The position numbers were made by a program, and so were the translations under genes. A stretch of 64,000 nucleotides of DNA, taken from Gammaproteobacteria bacterium (lineage in GTDB: Bacteria > Pseudomonadota > Gammaproteobacteria > Steroidobacterales > XN24). The notes under the pieces are model-generated. The model did not search any database. It was given only the letters and a program-made list of their open reading frames with translations, and was not told the origin of the DNA. Shown here piece after piece: positions 24,940 to 33,325 of this stretch. Where the stretch lies: NCBI GenBank assembly GCA_024640085.1, contig JAHEFR010000071.1, forward strand, positions 16,636 through 80,635. The letters are read 5' to 3'. Position 1 is the stretch's first letter. Every line of letters begins with the position of its first letter.

Positions 24940-25569
24940 TCAGCCGGTCTGGAACACGTTCTGCACCCCGTCCAGCACGTACTGCACGGCCAGAGCGGCC
25001 AGAACGACACCGAGCAGGCGGCTGATCACGTTCGCCCCAGTGACTCCCATGACTCGCATGATCCGGGTGGTGGACAACAACAGCACAAGGGTGATGGCGA
25101 GGACGCCGAATATGACGGCCAGCACTGACAGGTAAGCCAGCGGCTGACCGCGGGCGTCCACCACAAACAGGAGAAGCGTGGCCAGGGACCCAGGGCCCGC
25201 AATCAGCGGAAACGCCATGGGGAAAACGGAAATATCCTCGCGGTACCGGGCCTCGTCCTGCTCGCGGACCGTAGTGGAGCGCAGGCCCGACTGGCGCGCG
25301 AAAACCATGTCCACGGAGAGCAGGAAGAGCAGCATTCCACCGGCGATCTTGAAGGCGTTGACGGTCACCCCCAGCGCCTGCAGGACGTAATCGCCCGCAA
25401 CCGCGAAAACCACGAAGATCAGCGCGGAAATGGCGATGGATTTATACGCCATTCTGCGACGATATCCGGGCTCGCCACCACGGGTGAGGGCGGCGAACAT
25501 GGGCACCAGAGAGATCGGCTCAATGACCAGGAAGAAAACGACGAAGGTCTTGATCAGTTGTTCGATCAT
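24940..25569 (-). CDS. MarC/YhgN family integral membrane protein
   Basis: A 209-residue protein with six transmembrane helices, of the MarC (UPF0056) family. Typical segments are FFLVIEPISLVPMF, FKIAGGMLLFLLSVDMV and FPMAFPLIAGPGSLATLLLF. The function of the family is unsettled; the name does not imply antibiotic resistance. The start at MIEQLIKTFVVFF is chosen over an upstream ATG (MWQST) because it matches the family N-terminus. Confidence 0.9.
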   Translation of the reverse strand: MIEQLIKTFVVFFLVIEPISLVPMFAALTRGGEPGYRRRMAYKSIAISALIFVVFAVAGDYVLQALGVTVNAFKIAGGMLLFLLSVDMVFARQSGLRSTTVREQDEARYREDISVFPMAFPLIAGPGSLATLLLFVVDARGQPLAYLSVLAVIFGVLAITLVLLLSTTRIMRVMGVTGANVISRLLGVVLAALAVQYVLDGVQNVFQTG

Positions 25570-25595
25570 TGTGCTTTGCCACACCGGCAGGGTTC

Positions 25596-25623
25596 TTGCG
25601 CCGCTGCTATGCTGCGCTATAAA
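25596..25623 (+). promoter_or_regulatory. Candidate promoter of the DUF6763-like gene
   Basis: TTGCGC (25596-25601), a 16-base spacer and TATAAA (25618-25623) make a reasonable sigma-70 promoter. The same pair of hexamers with a 17-base spacer precedes rpmB in this window. Transcription would start near 25630, giving a leader of about 75 bases. Confidence 0.5.
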
Positions 25624-25631
25624 TAGGAAGA

Positions 25632-25686
25632 GGGCGCCGAATTCGACGCCCCCGTAAACAGAAGGCGTCGATTATAGCGACACGCC
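25632..25686 (+). promoter_or_regulatory. mRNA leader with mutually exclusive hairpins
   Basis: Four short complementary segments follow each other: A GGGCG (25632-25636), B CGCCC within TCGACGCCC (25643-25651), C GGCGTCGA (25664-25671) and D ACGCC (25682-25686). A pairs with B around an AATT loop, B pairs with C over eight bases, and C pairs with D. The C-D hairpin ends ten bases before the GGGGA ribosome site of the next gene. This is the logic of an attenuator or thermosensor, but no terminator U-tract follows. Confidence 0.35.
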
Positions 25687-25704
25687 GATATCCGGGGAAC
25701 ACAG

Positions 25705-25998
25705 ATGGCGGCAGAGATTCCAATCATAGGCGACTGGTACCAGAAGCCCAGTGGCGTGCTGTTCGAGGTCGTCGCCATCGACGATGAGGACGGCACGATC
25801 GAGATTCAGCATTTCGACGGCACGATTTCTGAAGTCGACGTGGAAGCATGGATCACGAGTGGATACGTGGCTGCGGAAGCCCCGGAGGATTTCACCGGCT
25901 CCCTGGATATGGAAGCCGAGGATTCTGGCCTGGACACGGAAGTGGCGGGACACCAGGAATGGGCCGATCCGCTGGAGTATCTGGACCGGGCGGAATAA
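25705..25998 (+). CDS. Small acidic protein, DUF6763-like
   Basis: A 97-residue soluble protein. The segment IGDWYQKPSGVLFEVVAIDDEDGTIEIQ and the following HFDGTISEVDVEAW read like the small gammaproteobacterial family I know as DUF6763. The family name is from memory and should be checked. The rest is strongly acidic with no cysteines, membrane segments or catalytic motif. A GGGGA ribosome site precedes the ATG. It is transcribed alone towards a convergent Rieske gene. Function unknown. Confidence 0.65.
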   Translation: MAAEIPIIGDWYQKPSGVLFEVVAIDDEDGTIEIQHFDGTISEVDVEAWITSGYVAAEAPEDFTGSLDMEAEDSGLDTEVAGHQEWADPLEYLDRAE

Positions 25999-26001
25999 AC
26001 G

Positions 26002-26373
26002 TCAGTCCGGGTAGACCACGACCTCCCCCGCTTCCACCGATACGCGCAACGGCGCCAGCGAGCGGCCGGGGCAGGGCCCGCCAATGCATTTCCCGCTCTC
26101 GATTTCGAATGTGGCACCGTGAACCGAACACAGGATGAGATCCCGTTGCTTGGAGAGGAAGGCATGGGGTTTCCAGTGCAGCGGGTTGCCGGCATGAGGA
26201 CAAACATTGCGGTAAGCGAACACCGCCTTGCCCTTCCTGACCACAAAAGCCGTATGGCCCTCCGTCGGCTGGTCGAGCGAAAAACCACGGGCGTCCCGCT
26301 CACCGAGTTCCTCCAGGCGGCAGACCGGCACGCGCCTCTGCCTCATCTCGCTGTCGCCGGGCCTGGCCGCCAT
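26002..26373 (-). CDS. Rieske [2Fe-2S] ferredoxin-like protein
   Basis: A 123-residue soluble Rieske protein. Cluster ligands are in CPHAGNPLHW and CSVHGATFE, i.e. C-x-H and C-x2-H as required. It resembles the small nitrite-reductase-NirD/dioxygenase-ferredoxin type without a membrane anchor. GGAGGG six bases before the ATG supports the full-length start. It is divergent from an NTF2-like gene with only 14 bases between the starts. Redox partner unknown. Confidence 0.88.
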   Translation of the reverse strand: MAARPGDSEMRQRRVPVCRLEELGERDARGFSLDQPTEGHTAFVVRKGKAVFAYRNVCPHAGNPLHWKPHAFLSKQRDLILCSVHGATFEIESGKCIGGPCPGRSLAPLRVSVEAGEVVVYPD

Positions 26374-26387
26374 GGCAGCCCTCCATC

Positions 26388-26789
26388 GTGAGCCTCGCCA
26401 CGGCAGACGCTGCCGAAACAGAGTTCTACCGTGTTTTTGCCGCCGGCGACCTCGACGGCATGCTGCGGGTATGGGCCGAGGTCGACAGTGTCGTTTGTGT
26501 CCACCCGGGGCAGGAAACGCTGGTTGGACAGTCGTCCGTGGCCGAGAGCTGGCGCGACATCCTCGGCCCGGCGAGCGGCTTCGACATCGTCTATCAGTGC
26601 GTCGCGAGATACGAAAGCGGTGACCTGGCCCTGCATACGGGAGTAGAACAGCTCAGGGTCGACGACGAGGAAGTCGCTTCCCTGACGGTGACCAATGGCT
26701 TCCTGCGCACCGAAAAGGGATGGCGCATGATCTACCACCACGCCGCGCCCATCCACGCCAGCCAGGGGCCCGCCGGACCCGTCCACTAG
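26388..26789 (+). CDS. SnoaL/NTF2-like protein (DUF4440/SnoaL_3 type)
   Basis: A 133-residue cone-shaped NTF2-fold protein, recognised from AAETEFYRVFAAGDLDGMLRVWAE, then VVCVHPGQETLVGQ and the C-terminal TVTNGFLRTEKGWRMIYHHAAP. The pattern fits the SnoaL_3/YybH-type family of unknown function; some members bind small molecules. It starts with GTG. Its stop shares the tetranucleotide CTAG with the stop of the convergent ampG gene. Confidence 0.75.
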   Translation: MSLATADAAETEFYRVFAAGDLDGMLRVWAEVDSVVCVHPGQETLVGQSSVAESWRDILGPASGFDIVYQCVARYESGDLALHTGVEQLRVDDEEVASLTVTNGFLRTEKGWRMIYHHAAPIHASQGPAGPVH

Positions 26790-28126
26790 GGCGCGGCCCG
26801 CTGACGCCGCATGATGTAGAGGATCAGCACGATCGCGGGCAAGCCAGTCGCCGCCGCATAGACGAAAAAGACCGCGTAACCCCAGGCCTCCACGACGACC
26901 CCGGACCAGCCGCTGATGAACTTTCCCACCACCGACATCAGCGAGCTGAACAAGGCGTACTGGGTCGCTGTATAAGCTTGGTTGGTCAGCGACGACAGGT
27001 ATGCGATAAAGGCGACCCCGGCGAGCCCCATGCTGAGGTTGTCGCCGCTGATGGTGAACACAAGTATCCGGATATCCGGGCCGGCCAGCGCCAGCAGCAC
27101 GAACATCAGGTTGGTGAGCGCGAGCATGACGGCGGCAAACAGCATGGTGGGCAAGTTGCCCCAGCGCGCCACGAGTACGCCACCGAGCCCGGCTCCGACG
27201 ATGGTCATGAGGAACCCGAAGATCTTGGCCACGCTGGCGATCTCGGACTTGGTGAACCCAAGGTCGAGGTAGAACGGATTCGCCATAATCCCGAGAACGC
27301 GATCGCTGATGTTGAAGGTCAGGATCAGCGCCAACAGGACGATGGCGAACTTTCCGTTGCGCCGGAAGAACTCCACGAAAGGGGCGATCACCGCCCCGCC
27401 GATCCAGTCCGCCGCCCGGGCCAGGCCGCCGGAGTGTCCGCCGCCACGCCAAAGGCGCCGCGTGATCTCGGACTCCATGGCGTCCGTCTCCACCCCGCGA
27501 CGATGCTCCGGCTCCCGGATCACCAGGGTCGTCAGCAGGCCGATGCCCATCAATGCCGCCATGCCCCGATAGGCCGTCCCCCAGTCGTAGAAATCGGCCA
27601 GGTAAAGGGCCCCGGCTCCACCGACCAGCACCGCCGCCCGATACCCCAGGTTGTAGCTAGCGGCCATCGCGCCCTGCCGACTGATCTCCACTGCCTCGAT
27701 TCGATAGGCGTCGATGGTGATGTCCTGGGTGGCAGAGCAAAATGCCACCAGCAGCGCCACGGCCGCCACCAGGCCAATTTCGGCCGCGGGATCCAGGTGC
27801 GACAGAGCTGCCACGCCTGTCAGGATGCCGACCTGGGCCAGCAGCATCCAGGACCGCCGCTGGCCCATCAGCCGCCCGAGCACGGGCAGCCGCAACCTGT
27901 CCACGAATGGCGCCCACAGCACCTTCACCGAGTACATCAATCCGACCCAGGCGAAGAACCCGATTGTGGCGCGGTCAACGCCATAGTCCCGGAGCCAGGC
28001 GGACAGTGTCGAGAAGACAAGGGGAAAAGGCAGCCCAGCAGCGAATCCCAGAAACAGCATGCCGGCGACTCGCGGGTGCCTGTAGACCTCGATGGAGCTG
28101 CGCCAGCCGCGCGACGGATCCCGCAC
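26786..28126 (-). CDS. ampG: AmpG family muropeptide MFS transporter
   Basis: A 446-residue major-facilitator permease for import of anhydromuropeptides during peptidoglycan recycling. Family hallmarks are FLGFAAGLPFPLVFSTLSAWLRDYGV, LMYSVKVLWAPFVDRL and the strongly conserved FCSATQDITIDAYRIE. The protein ends near helix 12, shorter than E. coli AmpG (491 residues). It begins with GTG one base after the stop of xthA, so the two are co-transcribed. Confidence 0.9.
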   Translation of the reverse strand: MRDPSRGWRSSIEVYRHPRVAGMLFLGFAAGLPFPLVFSTLSAWLRDYGVDRATIGFFAWVGLMYSVKVLWAPFVDRLRLPVLGRLMGQRRSWMLLAQVGILTGVAALSHLDPAAEIGLVAAVALLVAFCSATQDITIDAYRIEAVEISRQGAMAASYNLGYRAAVLVGGAGALYLADFYDWGTAYRGMAALMGIGLLTTLVIREPEHRRGVETDAMESEITRRLWRGGGHSGGLARAADWIGGAVIAPFVEFFRRNGKFAIVLLALILTFNISDRVLGIMANPFYLDLGFTKSEIASVAKIFGFLMTIVGAGLGGVLVARWGNLPTMLFAAVMLALTNLMFVLLALAGPDIRILVFTISGDNLSMGLAGVAFIAYLSSLTNQAYTATQYALFSSLMSVVGKFISGWSGVVVEAWGYAVFFVYAAATGLPAIVLILYIMRRQRAAP

Positions 28127-28127
28127 T

Positions 28128-28910
28128 TCAGGCAGACCCCAGGTCCAGATCGTAATCGATGGTCAGCGGCGCATGATCCGAATATCGCTTGCGCTTGTAG
28201 ATGCGGGCGGCGCTGACCGCTTCTCGCAGTCCCGGGGTCACAACCTGATAGTCGATCCGCCACCCGACGTTCTTCTCCCAGGCCCGGCCACGATTGGACC
28301 ACCAGGTGTACTGGTCAGGCTCATGGTTGACGACCCGGAAGGCGTCTACGAAACCGACGGGACCAAAAAGCTCGTCCATCCAGGCCCGCTCCTGGGGCAG
28401 GAATCCCGAGTTCTTCTGATTGGCGCGCCAGTTCCTGAGGTCGATAGGCTTGTGGGCGATATTCCAGTCGCCACACAGGATGTACTCCCGCCGCCGTCGC
28501 CGTATCTTGCGGAGCCATGGCATGAACAGATCCAGGAAACGGAACTTGGCCTGTTGCCTGGCCTCGCTGGAGGAGCCGGAGGGAAGGTAGACCGACGCCA
28601 CGGACAATCTGCCGAATTGGGCCTCGATGTAACGCCCCTCCCGGTCGAACTCCTCGAATCCCAGCCCGCGGATGATCCTGTCGGGCGCTCTGCGCGAGTA
28701 GATGGCGACACCGCTATACCCTTTCTTCTCGGCGTCGAAGTAATGGCAGTGGAAGGGTCCGGGCCTGAAGGTTCCGTGGTCCAGCTGGTGCTCCTGGGCC
28801 TTGGTTTCCTGTATGCAAATCACATCGGCCCGCTGGGCGGGCAGCCAGCGGAAGAAGCCCTTGCGTGCGGCCGATCGGATGCCGTTGGCGTTGAGTGAGA
28901 CGACTCGCAT
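28128..28910 (-). CDS. xthA: Exodeoxyribonuclease III
   Basis: A 260-residue AP endonuclease/3'-exonuclease of base-excision repair. Active-site blocks are SLNANGIRSA, CIQETKAQ (metal-binding Glu), LCGDWNIAH (Asp and Asn), and near the end NVGWRIDYQV and YSDHAPLTID (catalytic Asp-His). Length and start MRVVSLNANGIR are canonical. It is divergent from pyrE with a 90-base shared promoter region. Confidence 0.95.
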   Translation of the reverse strand: MRVVSLNANGIRSAARKGFFRWLPAQRADVICIQETKAQEHQLDHGTFRPGPFHCHYFDAEKKGYSGVAIYSRRAPDRIIRGLGFEEFDREGRYIEAQFGRLSVASVYLPSGSSSEARQQAKFRFLDLFMPWLRKIRRRRREYILCGDWNIAHKPIDLRNWRANQKNSGFLPQERAWMDELFGPVGFVDAFRVVNHEPDQYTWWSNRGRAWEKNVGWRIDYQVVTPGLREAVSAARIYKRKRYSDHAPLTIDYDLDLGSA

Positions 28911-29000
28911 GGACGATGACCTGGGGAGGAGCGTGTATCATACCGGAGCGCGACTCCAGCGCGCCCGACCGCTCTCCTGGCCTCCGACGACCGACCAGCC

Positions 29001-29654
29001 ATGCAGGACTATCAGGAAGATTTCATCCGTTTCTGTCTCCAGCGCGGAGTCCTCCGGTTTGGCGAATTCACCCTGAAATCGGGACGGGTGAGCCCCTACT
29101 TCTTTAACGCCGGCCTGTTCAACAGCGGCGGCGCCGCGCTGGCCCTTGGGCGTTACTATGCCCGGGCCCTGGTGGAGTCGGGCGCGCGGTACGACATGCT
29201 GTTCGGGCCCGCCTACAAGGGGATCCCCCTGGTCACCGCCTGCGCCTCGGCGCTGGCTGAACGATTCGATCTCGATGTGCCCTTCGCCTACAACCGGAAG
29301 GAAGCCAAGGATCACGGCGAGGGGGGGCAGATTGTTGGCGCTCCTTTATCCGGGCGGGTGCTGATCGTCGACGACGTGATCACCGCCGGGACCGCGATCC
29401 GGGAGTCCTCCGACCTCATCGCCGCGGCAGGCGCTACGGGGGCAGGCGTGCTCATCGCCCTGGACCGCCAGGAGCGGGGTCGCGGTGAGCTGTCCGCGGT
29501 CCAGGAAGTGGCGGCGGCCCTGCAGGCGCCCGTGATCAGCATCATCGGGCTTGCAGACCTGATCACACATCTGGAGGGCGATCCGGCGCACGGCGGATTG
29601 CTCCCCGCCGTCCAGGCCTACCGTGACCGCTACGGTGTCGGAAATGAGACCTGA
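29001..29654 (+). CDS. pyrE: Orotate phosphoribosyltransferase
   Basis: A 217-residue type I phosphoribosyltransferase making OMP from orotate and PRPP. The PRPP-binding motif [17 protein letters not shown] is intact, with the catalytic loop [14 protein letters not shown] before it. The N-terminal [23 protein letters not shown] is typical of gammaproteobacterial PyrE. It is followed after 40 bases by a DUF4124 gene. Confidence 0.95.
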   Translation: MQDYQEDFIRFCLQRGVLRFGEFTLKSGRVSPYFFNAGLFNSGGAALALGRYYARALVESGARYDMLFGPAYKGIPLVTACASALAERFDLDVPFAYNRKEAKDHGEGGQIVGAPLSGRVLIVDDVITAGTAIRESSDLIAAAGATGAGVLIALDRQERGRGELSAVQEVAAALQAPVISIIGLADLITHLEGDPAHGGLLPAVQAYRDRYGVGNET

Positions 29655-29694
29655 GCCTCGCTTGATCCGGACAATCTATGCTATATCGAGGCTC

Positions 29695-30294
29695 ATGAAA
29701 GCTCTGCATATCATGATTTTCGTCGGGGCGCTGGCCGTCGGCTCCGCTCAGGCGGAAGTGATCAAGTGCCTGGACAAGGACGGCAACGTCATATTCGCGG
29801 ACACCATGTCGGCGGAATGCGTCGGGCCGGTTGGGGAGAAAGAGACCGCTGAGGCAACCGGCTCCCGGGACGAATCCCTGACCAACGACGCGGAACTCCA
29901 GCGTCGGGCCGAGAACGCCCGCCAGGCAGAGGCGGACAGGGTGCTGCTGATGACCTATCTCTCCGTGGAGGAGATCGAGGACGTCCGGGATCGGCGGATC
30001 GAGCAAATCGACGCCAGGAATTACGTCACCGAGCGTTACCTGGACCGGTTGAGGGAACAGCTGGTGGAACTCGAGGCCGCGGCCGCCGAGCAGCCGGCGT
30101 CAGATTCGGGGCCCGGCGGTCCTGCGGAGATTCCCGCGGATCTGGAAGCGGACATCAAGTCCACGCGCGCCTCCATCGAGGACTACGAAGGCCGCCTTGC
30201 GGCCGGCGTCGCCGAGCAGGAGCGGATCCGCGAGAAGTTCGCGGCCGACATCGCCCGCTTCGAGGAACTTGCGGGGGTCACGGCGGGGAACTGA
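29695..30294 (+). CDS. DUF4124 periplasmic protein with coiled coil
   Basis: A 199-residue exported protein. The signal peptide (ALHIMIFVGALAVGSAQA) is followed by the DUF4124 start EVIKCLDKDGNVIFADT. The rest, from about residue 65, is a charged helical region rich in E, R and A that is probably a coiled coil. Function unknown. The start MKALHIMIF is preferred over earlier in-frame codons lying inside pyrE; GAGG precedes it. Confidence 0.75.
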   Translation: MKALHIMIFVGALAVGSAQAEVIKCLDKDGNVIFADTMSAECVGPVGEKETAEATGSRDESLTNDAELQRRAENARQAEADRVLLMTYLSVEEIEDVRDRRIEQIDARNYVTERYLDRLREQLVELEAAAAEQPASDSGPGGPAEIPADLEADIKSTRASIEDYEGRLAAGVAEQERIREKFAADIARFEELAGVTAGN

Positions 30295-30320
30295 ACGAGG
30301 TGTCCCCGGGGGTTCCGGGA

Positions 30321-30776
30321 CTAGTGACGCCCGGAGTGGCCGAACCCGCCCGCGCCGCGCTCGCTCTGCTCAAAATCGTCCACCACCTCGAATCGCGCCT
30401 GCACCACCGGCACAAGGACCATCTGCGCGATACGCTCGCCTGGCTTGATGACAAAAGGCTCGGCGCCGCGATTCCAGCACGACACGAACACCTGGCCCTG
30501 GTAGTCGGAATCGATCAGCCCCACCAGGTTCCCCAGCACGATGCCGTGCTTGTGACCCAATCCCGAGCGGGGCAGCAGCACGGCCGCCAGTGACGGGTCG
30601 CCGATGTGGATGGCCATACCCGTGGGCACCAGGAAGGTGTCACCGGGATTGACCGTGATTGCCTCATCCAGGCAGGCCCGTAGATCCACCCCCGCCGAGC
30701 CCTCCGTGGCGTATTCCGGCAACGGGAACTCGTCCCCCAGGCGGGGGTCCAGGATCTTCAACTGTATGACCTGCAC
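30321..30776 (-). CDS. dut: dUTP diphosphatase
   Basis: A 151-residue trimeric dUTPase that hydrolyses dUTP to dUMP. The five family motifs are present: [44 protein letters not shown] and the C-terminal lid [10 protein letters not shown]. It starts with GTG six bases after the coaBC stop, an arrangement shared with many gammaproteobacteria. Confidence 0.95.
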   Translation of the reverse strand: MQVIQLKILDPRLGDEFPLPEYATEGSAGVDLRACLDEAITVNPGDTFLVPTGMAIHIGDPSLAAVLLPRSGLGHKHGIVLGNLVGLIDSDYQGQVFVSCWNRGAEPFVIKPGERIAQMVLVPVVQARFEVVDDFEQSERGAGGFGHSGRH

Positions 30777-30782
30777 CGGAAC

Positions 30783-31991
30783 CTAACCCTTGCGGCTAGC
30801 CGACCGTTCGGCGATCAGCAGAATCAACTGGCGAGCGAGATCTTGCTTGTTCCCCGGGGGCAGTTCTTGGCCGCCGCCGGGCCAGAGGATCGTCAACCGG
30901 TTGTCGTCGCAGTCGAATCCGACCCCCGGACCGACCCGGTTGGCCGCGATCATGTCCAGGCCCTTGGCCTTGAGCTTAGCCTGGGCATTGGCCTCCACGT
31001 CCTGGGTCTCGGCGGCGAACCCGACCATGAATGGCCGGCCCTCCCAGGCCGCGATGGTTGCCAGCACGTCAGGATTCCGCGTCAGCGCCAGTTCAAGCTC
31101 CCCTGCCGTCTTCTTGATCTTCTGATCCGATGGCGAAACGGGCCTGTAGTCGGCCACCGCCGCCGCCGCGATGAACACGTCCGCGTCCCGGGCCGCGGCG
31201 CTGGCCGCAGCCAGCATCTGCTCGGCCGACTCCACGTCCTGTCGCTCCACACCGGGTGGAGTCGCCAGATTCACCGGCCCTGCGATGAGTGTGACGGCGG
31301 CCCCTTCGAGCCGGGCCGCCCGGGCCACGGCGAATCCCATCTTCCCGGAACTGCGGTTGGTCAGGTATCTCACCGGGTCGATGGGTTCACGGGTCGGGCC
31401 AGCGGTGACGACAACCTTGCGGCCGTCGAGCAACCCCTTTCCGGGATCGAATCGGGCTGCCACTTCCTCCGCCAGGTCGGGGGGTTCGAGCATACGACCG
31501 GGGCCGGTCTCCCCGCAGGCCTGATCTCCGCGGGCGGGTCCGAGGATGCTGACGCCACGTCCCCGGAGTGTTTCGATGTTGTCGCGGGTGGCAGGGTTGC
31601 TCCACATGGCCCGATTCATGGCCGGCGCCAGCAAAACCGGCGCCTCGGTGGCCAGGCACAGGGTCGCCAGCAGATCGTCGGCCATCCCTGCGGCGAGGCG
31701 GGCAATGAAGTCGGCGCTGGCCGGCGCCACAAGCACCACATCCGCCCAGCGCGCCAGCTCGATGTGACCCATGGCGGCTTCGGCTGCGTCGTCCCAGAGC
31801 TCCAGTCGCACGGGGTTGCCGGACACGGCCTGGAAAGTCATGGGCGTCACGAACCGCGCAGCGCCGGCGGTCATGACCACCTGCACCCGGGCGCCGCGCT
31901 CGGTGAGACGGCGCACCAGGTCCGGGCTCTTGTAGGCGGCGATACCACCGGAAACGCCCAGGAGCACGTTTTTTCCGTCAAGCTCAGCCAT
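30783..31991 (-). CDS. coaBC: Phosphopantothenoylcysteine decarboxylase/synthetase
   Basis: A 402-residue bifunctional coenzyme A enzyme. The N-terminal flavin domain CoaC shows [18 protein letters not shown] and the redox cysteine in [15 protein letters not shown]. The C-terminal CoaB has [19 protein letters not shown] ([15 protein letters not shown]) and the catalytic lysine in [11 protein letters not shown]. It is divergent from radC and upstream of dut. Confidence 0.95.
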   Translation of the reverse strand: MAELDGKNVLLGVSGGIAAYKSPDLVRRLTERGARVQVVMTAGAARFVTPMTFQAVSGNPVRLELWDDAAEAAMGHIELARWADVVLVAPASADFIARLAAGMADDLLATLCLATEAPVLLAPAMNRAMWSNPATRDNIETLRGRGVSILGPARGDQACGETGPGRMLEPPDLAEEVAARFDPGKGLLDGRKVVVTAGPTREPIDPVRYLTNRSSGKMGFAVARAARLEGAAVTLIAGPVNLATPPGVERQDVESAEQMLAAASAAARDADVFIAAAAVADYRPVSPSDQKIKKTAGELELALTRNPDVLATIAAWEGRPFMVGFAAETQDVEANAQAKLKAKGLDMIAANRVGPGVGFDCDDNRLTILWPGGGQELPPGNKQDLARQLILLIAERSASRKG

Positions 31992-32070
31992 TTATCCCTG
32001 TCTCCGACCGCGGTCAGGGAGCTTATCCTATGCCCGGCCGGTGCGAAACCGGCTCGCCCAGGGAAGGGAT

Positions 32071-32760
32071 ATGACCGGGAAACCCATTCACGCCTGGCCG
32101 GCGGGCGAACGCCCGAGGGAGAAGCTCCTCGAGCGCGGACCGCAGGCCCTGTCCGATGCGGAGCTCATCGCCGTACTGTTGCGTACCGGTGTTCCCGGCG
32201 CCTCGGCCGTTGCCCTGGCCCGTGAACTGCTCACCCGGTTCGCCGGGCTGCGCCCCCTGTTCTCGGCCGCTCCCGAGGCGGTCTGCTCCACCCCGGGAAT
32301 TGGTCCGGGCAAGTATGCCCAGCTCCAGGCAGCCCTGGAACTGGCCCGCCGATGCCTGGCGGAACCCCTGCGGCGAGGAGCCGTGCTCGATAGCCCGTCC
32401 GCGGTAAGAGAGATGCTGCAGGCCAGGCTGCAGGACCGCCCCTATGAGGTTTTCTGTTGCATCTTCCTGGACAACAGAAATCGGGTGATACGGCTTGAGG
32501 AGCTGTTCCGCGGCACCATCGACGGCGCCAGCGTCCATCCGCGGGAGGTCGTGCGCCAGGCGCTGGTCCTCAACGCCGCCGCCGTTATCCTTGCCCACAA
32601 TCACCCTTCCGGGGTGGCGGAACCCAGCCAGGCCGACGAGTTCATCACCCGGCGGCTCAAGAGCGCGCTGGCCCTGGTGGACATCCGGGTCCTGGACCAC
32701 CTGGTCATCGGCGATGGCACCGCCGTGTCATTCGCCGAAAGGGGGCTGCTGAACGGCTGA
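32071..32760 (+). CDS. radC: RadC family JAMM-domain protein
   Basis: A 229-residue RadC (JAB/MPN) protein. An N-terminal helix-hairpin-helix domain ([14 protein letters not shown]) precedes the JAMM zinc site: E in [14 protein letters not shown] and the metal cluster [15 protein letters not shown]. Despite the name, a direct role in DNA repair is not established for the family. The start at [18 protein letters not shown] is supported by GGAAGGGAT upstream. It points away from coaBC, as in E. coli. Confidence 0.93.
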   Translation: MTGKPIHAWPAGERPREKLLERGPQALSDAELIAVLLRTGVPGASAVALARELLTRFAGLRPLFSAAPEAVCSTPGIGPGKYAQLQAALELARRCLAEPLRRGAVLDSPSAVREMLQARLQDRPYEVFCCIFLDNRNRVIRLEELFRGTIDGASVHPREVVRQALVLNAAAVILAHNHPSGVAEPSQADEFITRRLKSALALVDIRVLDHLVIGDGTAVSFAERGLLNG

Positions 32761-32775
32761 AAGCCCCTGCCCGCC

Positions 32776-32804
32776 TTGCGCGGCGCCCGGCCTGCTGGTA
32801 TAAA
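32776..32804 (+). promoter_or_regulatory. Promoter of the rpmB-rpmG operon
   Basis: TTGCGC (32776-32781), a 17-base spacer and TATAAA (32799-32804) lie about 50 bases before rpmB. The fit to the sigma-70 consensus is good, and its position upstream of highly expressed ribosomal protein genes supports it. Confidence 0.6.
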
Positions 32805-32855
32805 GGCCAGCTCTTTGGGCCGCCCAGCGGCGCCGGATCCTTGAGGAATTCAGCG

Positions 32856-33092
32856 ATGTCGAGAGTCTGTCAGATCACCGGCAAGCGCCCGATGTCGGGC
32901 AACAACGTATCGCATGCCAACAACAAGACACGGCGGCGATTCCTGCCCAACCTGCATACGCACCGTTTCTGGCTGGAGAGCGAGAAGCGCTACATCAAGC
33001 TGCGCGTGTCCCACCAGGGTCTCCGGACCATCGACAAGGTGGGTCTGGAGAAGGTCATAGCCGACCTGCGCGCCCGCGGCGAGAAGGTCTGA
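32856..33092 (+). CDS. rpmB: 50S ribosomal protein L28
   Basis: A 78-residue ribosomal protein recognised from [20 protein letters not shown] and the basic [16 protein letters not shown]. The C-terminal [20 protein letters not shown] completes the family. GAGGA eight bases before this ATG sets the start; the in-frame ATG five codons upstream is not used. It is 11 bases upstream of rpmG. Confidence 0.96.
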   Translation: MSRVCQITGKRPMSGNNVSHANNKTRRRFLPNLHTHRFWLESEKRYIKLRVSHQGLRTIDKVGLEKVIADLRARGEKV

Positions 33093-33103
33093 GGAGGTCC
33101 GCC

Positions 33104-33259
33104 ATGCGTGACAAGATCCGCCTGATGTCCACGGCCGGGACCGGTTTTTACTACACCACCACCAAGAACAAGCGCCTCCATCCGGAGAAGCTGGAAGTGC
33201 GCAAGTACGATCCCAAGGCCCGCAAGCATGTGGTCTTCAAGGAAACGAAGATCAAGTAA
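33104..33259 (+). CDS. rpmG: 50S ribosomal protein L33
   Basis: A 51-residue ribosomal protein. The translation begins [19 protein letters not shown], continues [18 protein letters not shown] and ends [13 protein letters not shown]. It lacks the cysteine pairs of the zinc-binding version, as usual for L33 of the E. coli type. A GAGGAGG ribosome site precedes it. It is the last gene of the rpmB-rpmG operon and is followed by a terminator. Confidence 0.96.
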   Translation: MRDKIRLMSTAGTGFYYTTTKNKRLHPEKLEVRKYDPKARKHVVFKETKIK

Positions 33260-33275
33260 AGGCACGGCCATGGGC

Positions 33276-33307
33276 AAAAAAAACCCCGCTCACAGCGGGG
33301 TTTTTTT
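33276..33307. terminator. Bidirectional intrinsic terminator after rpmG
   Basis: CCCCGCT (33284-33290) and AGCGGGG (33294-33300) form a perfect 7-bp stem with a CAC loop, flanked by eight A before and seven T after. It can end both the rpmBG transcript and the convergent desaturase transcript. Confidence 0.93.
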
Positions 33308-33325
33308 ATGACTGGACGGAGGCCC

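Noticed and set aside
26343..28216. Long open frames in both other directions over ampG
   Set aside because: AmpG motifs are intact in one frame only. The others are shadows of it.
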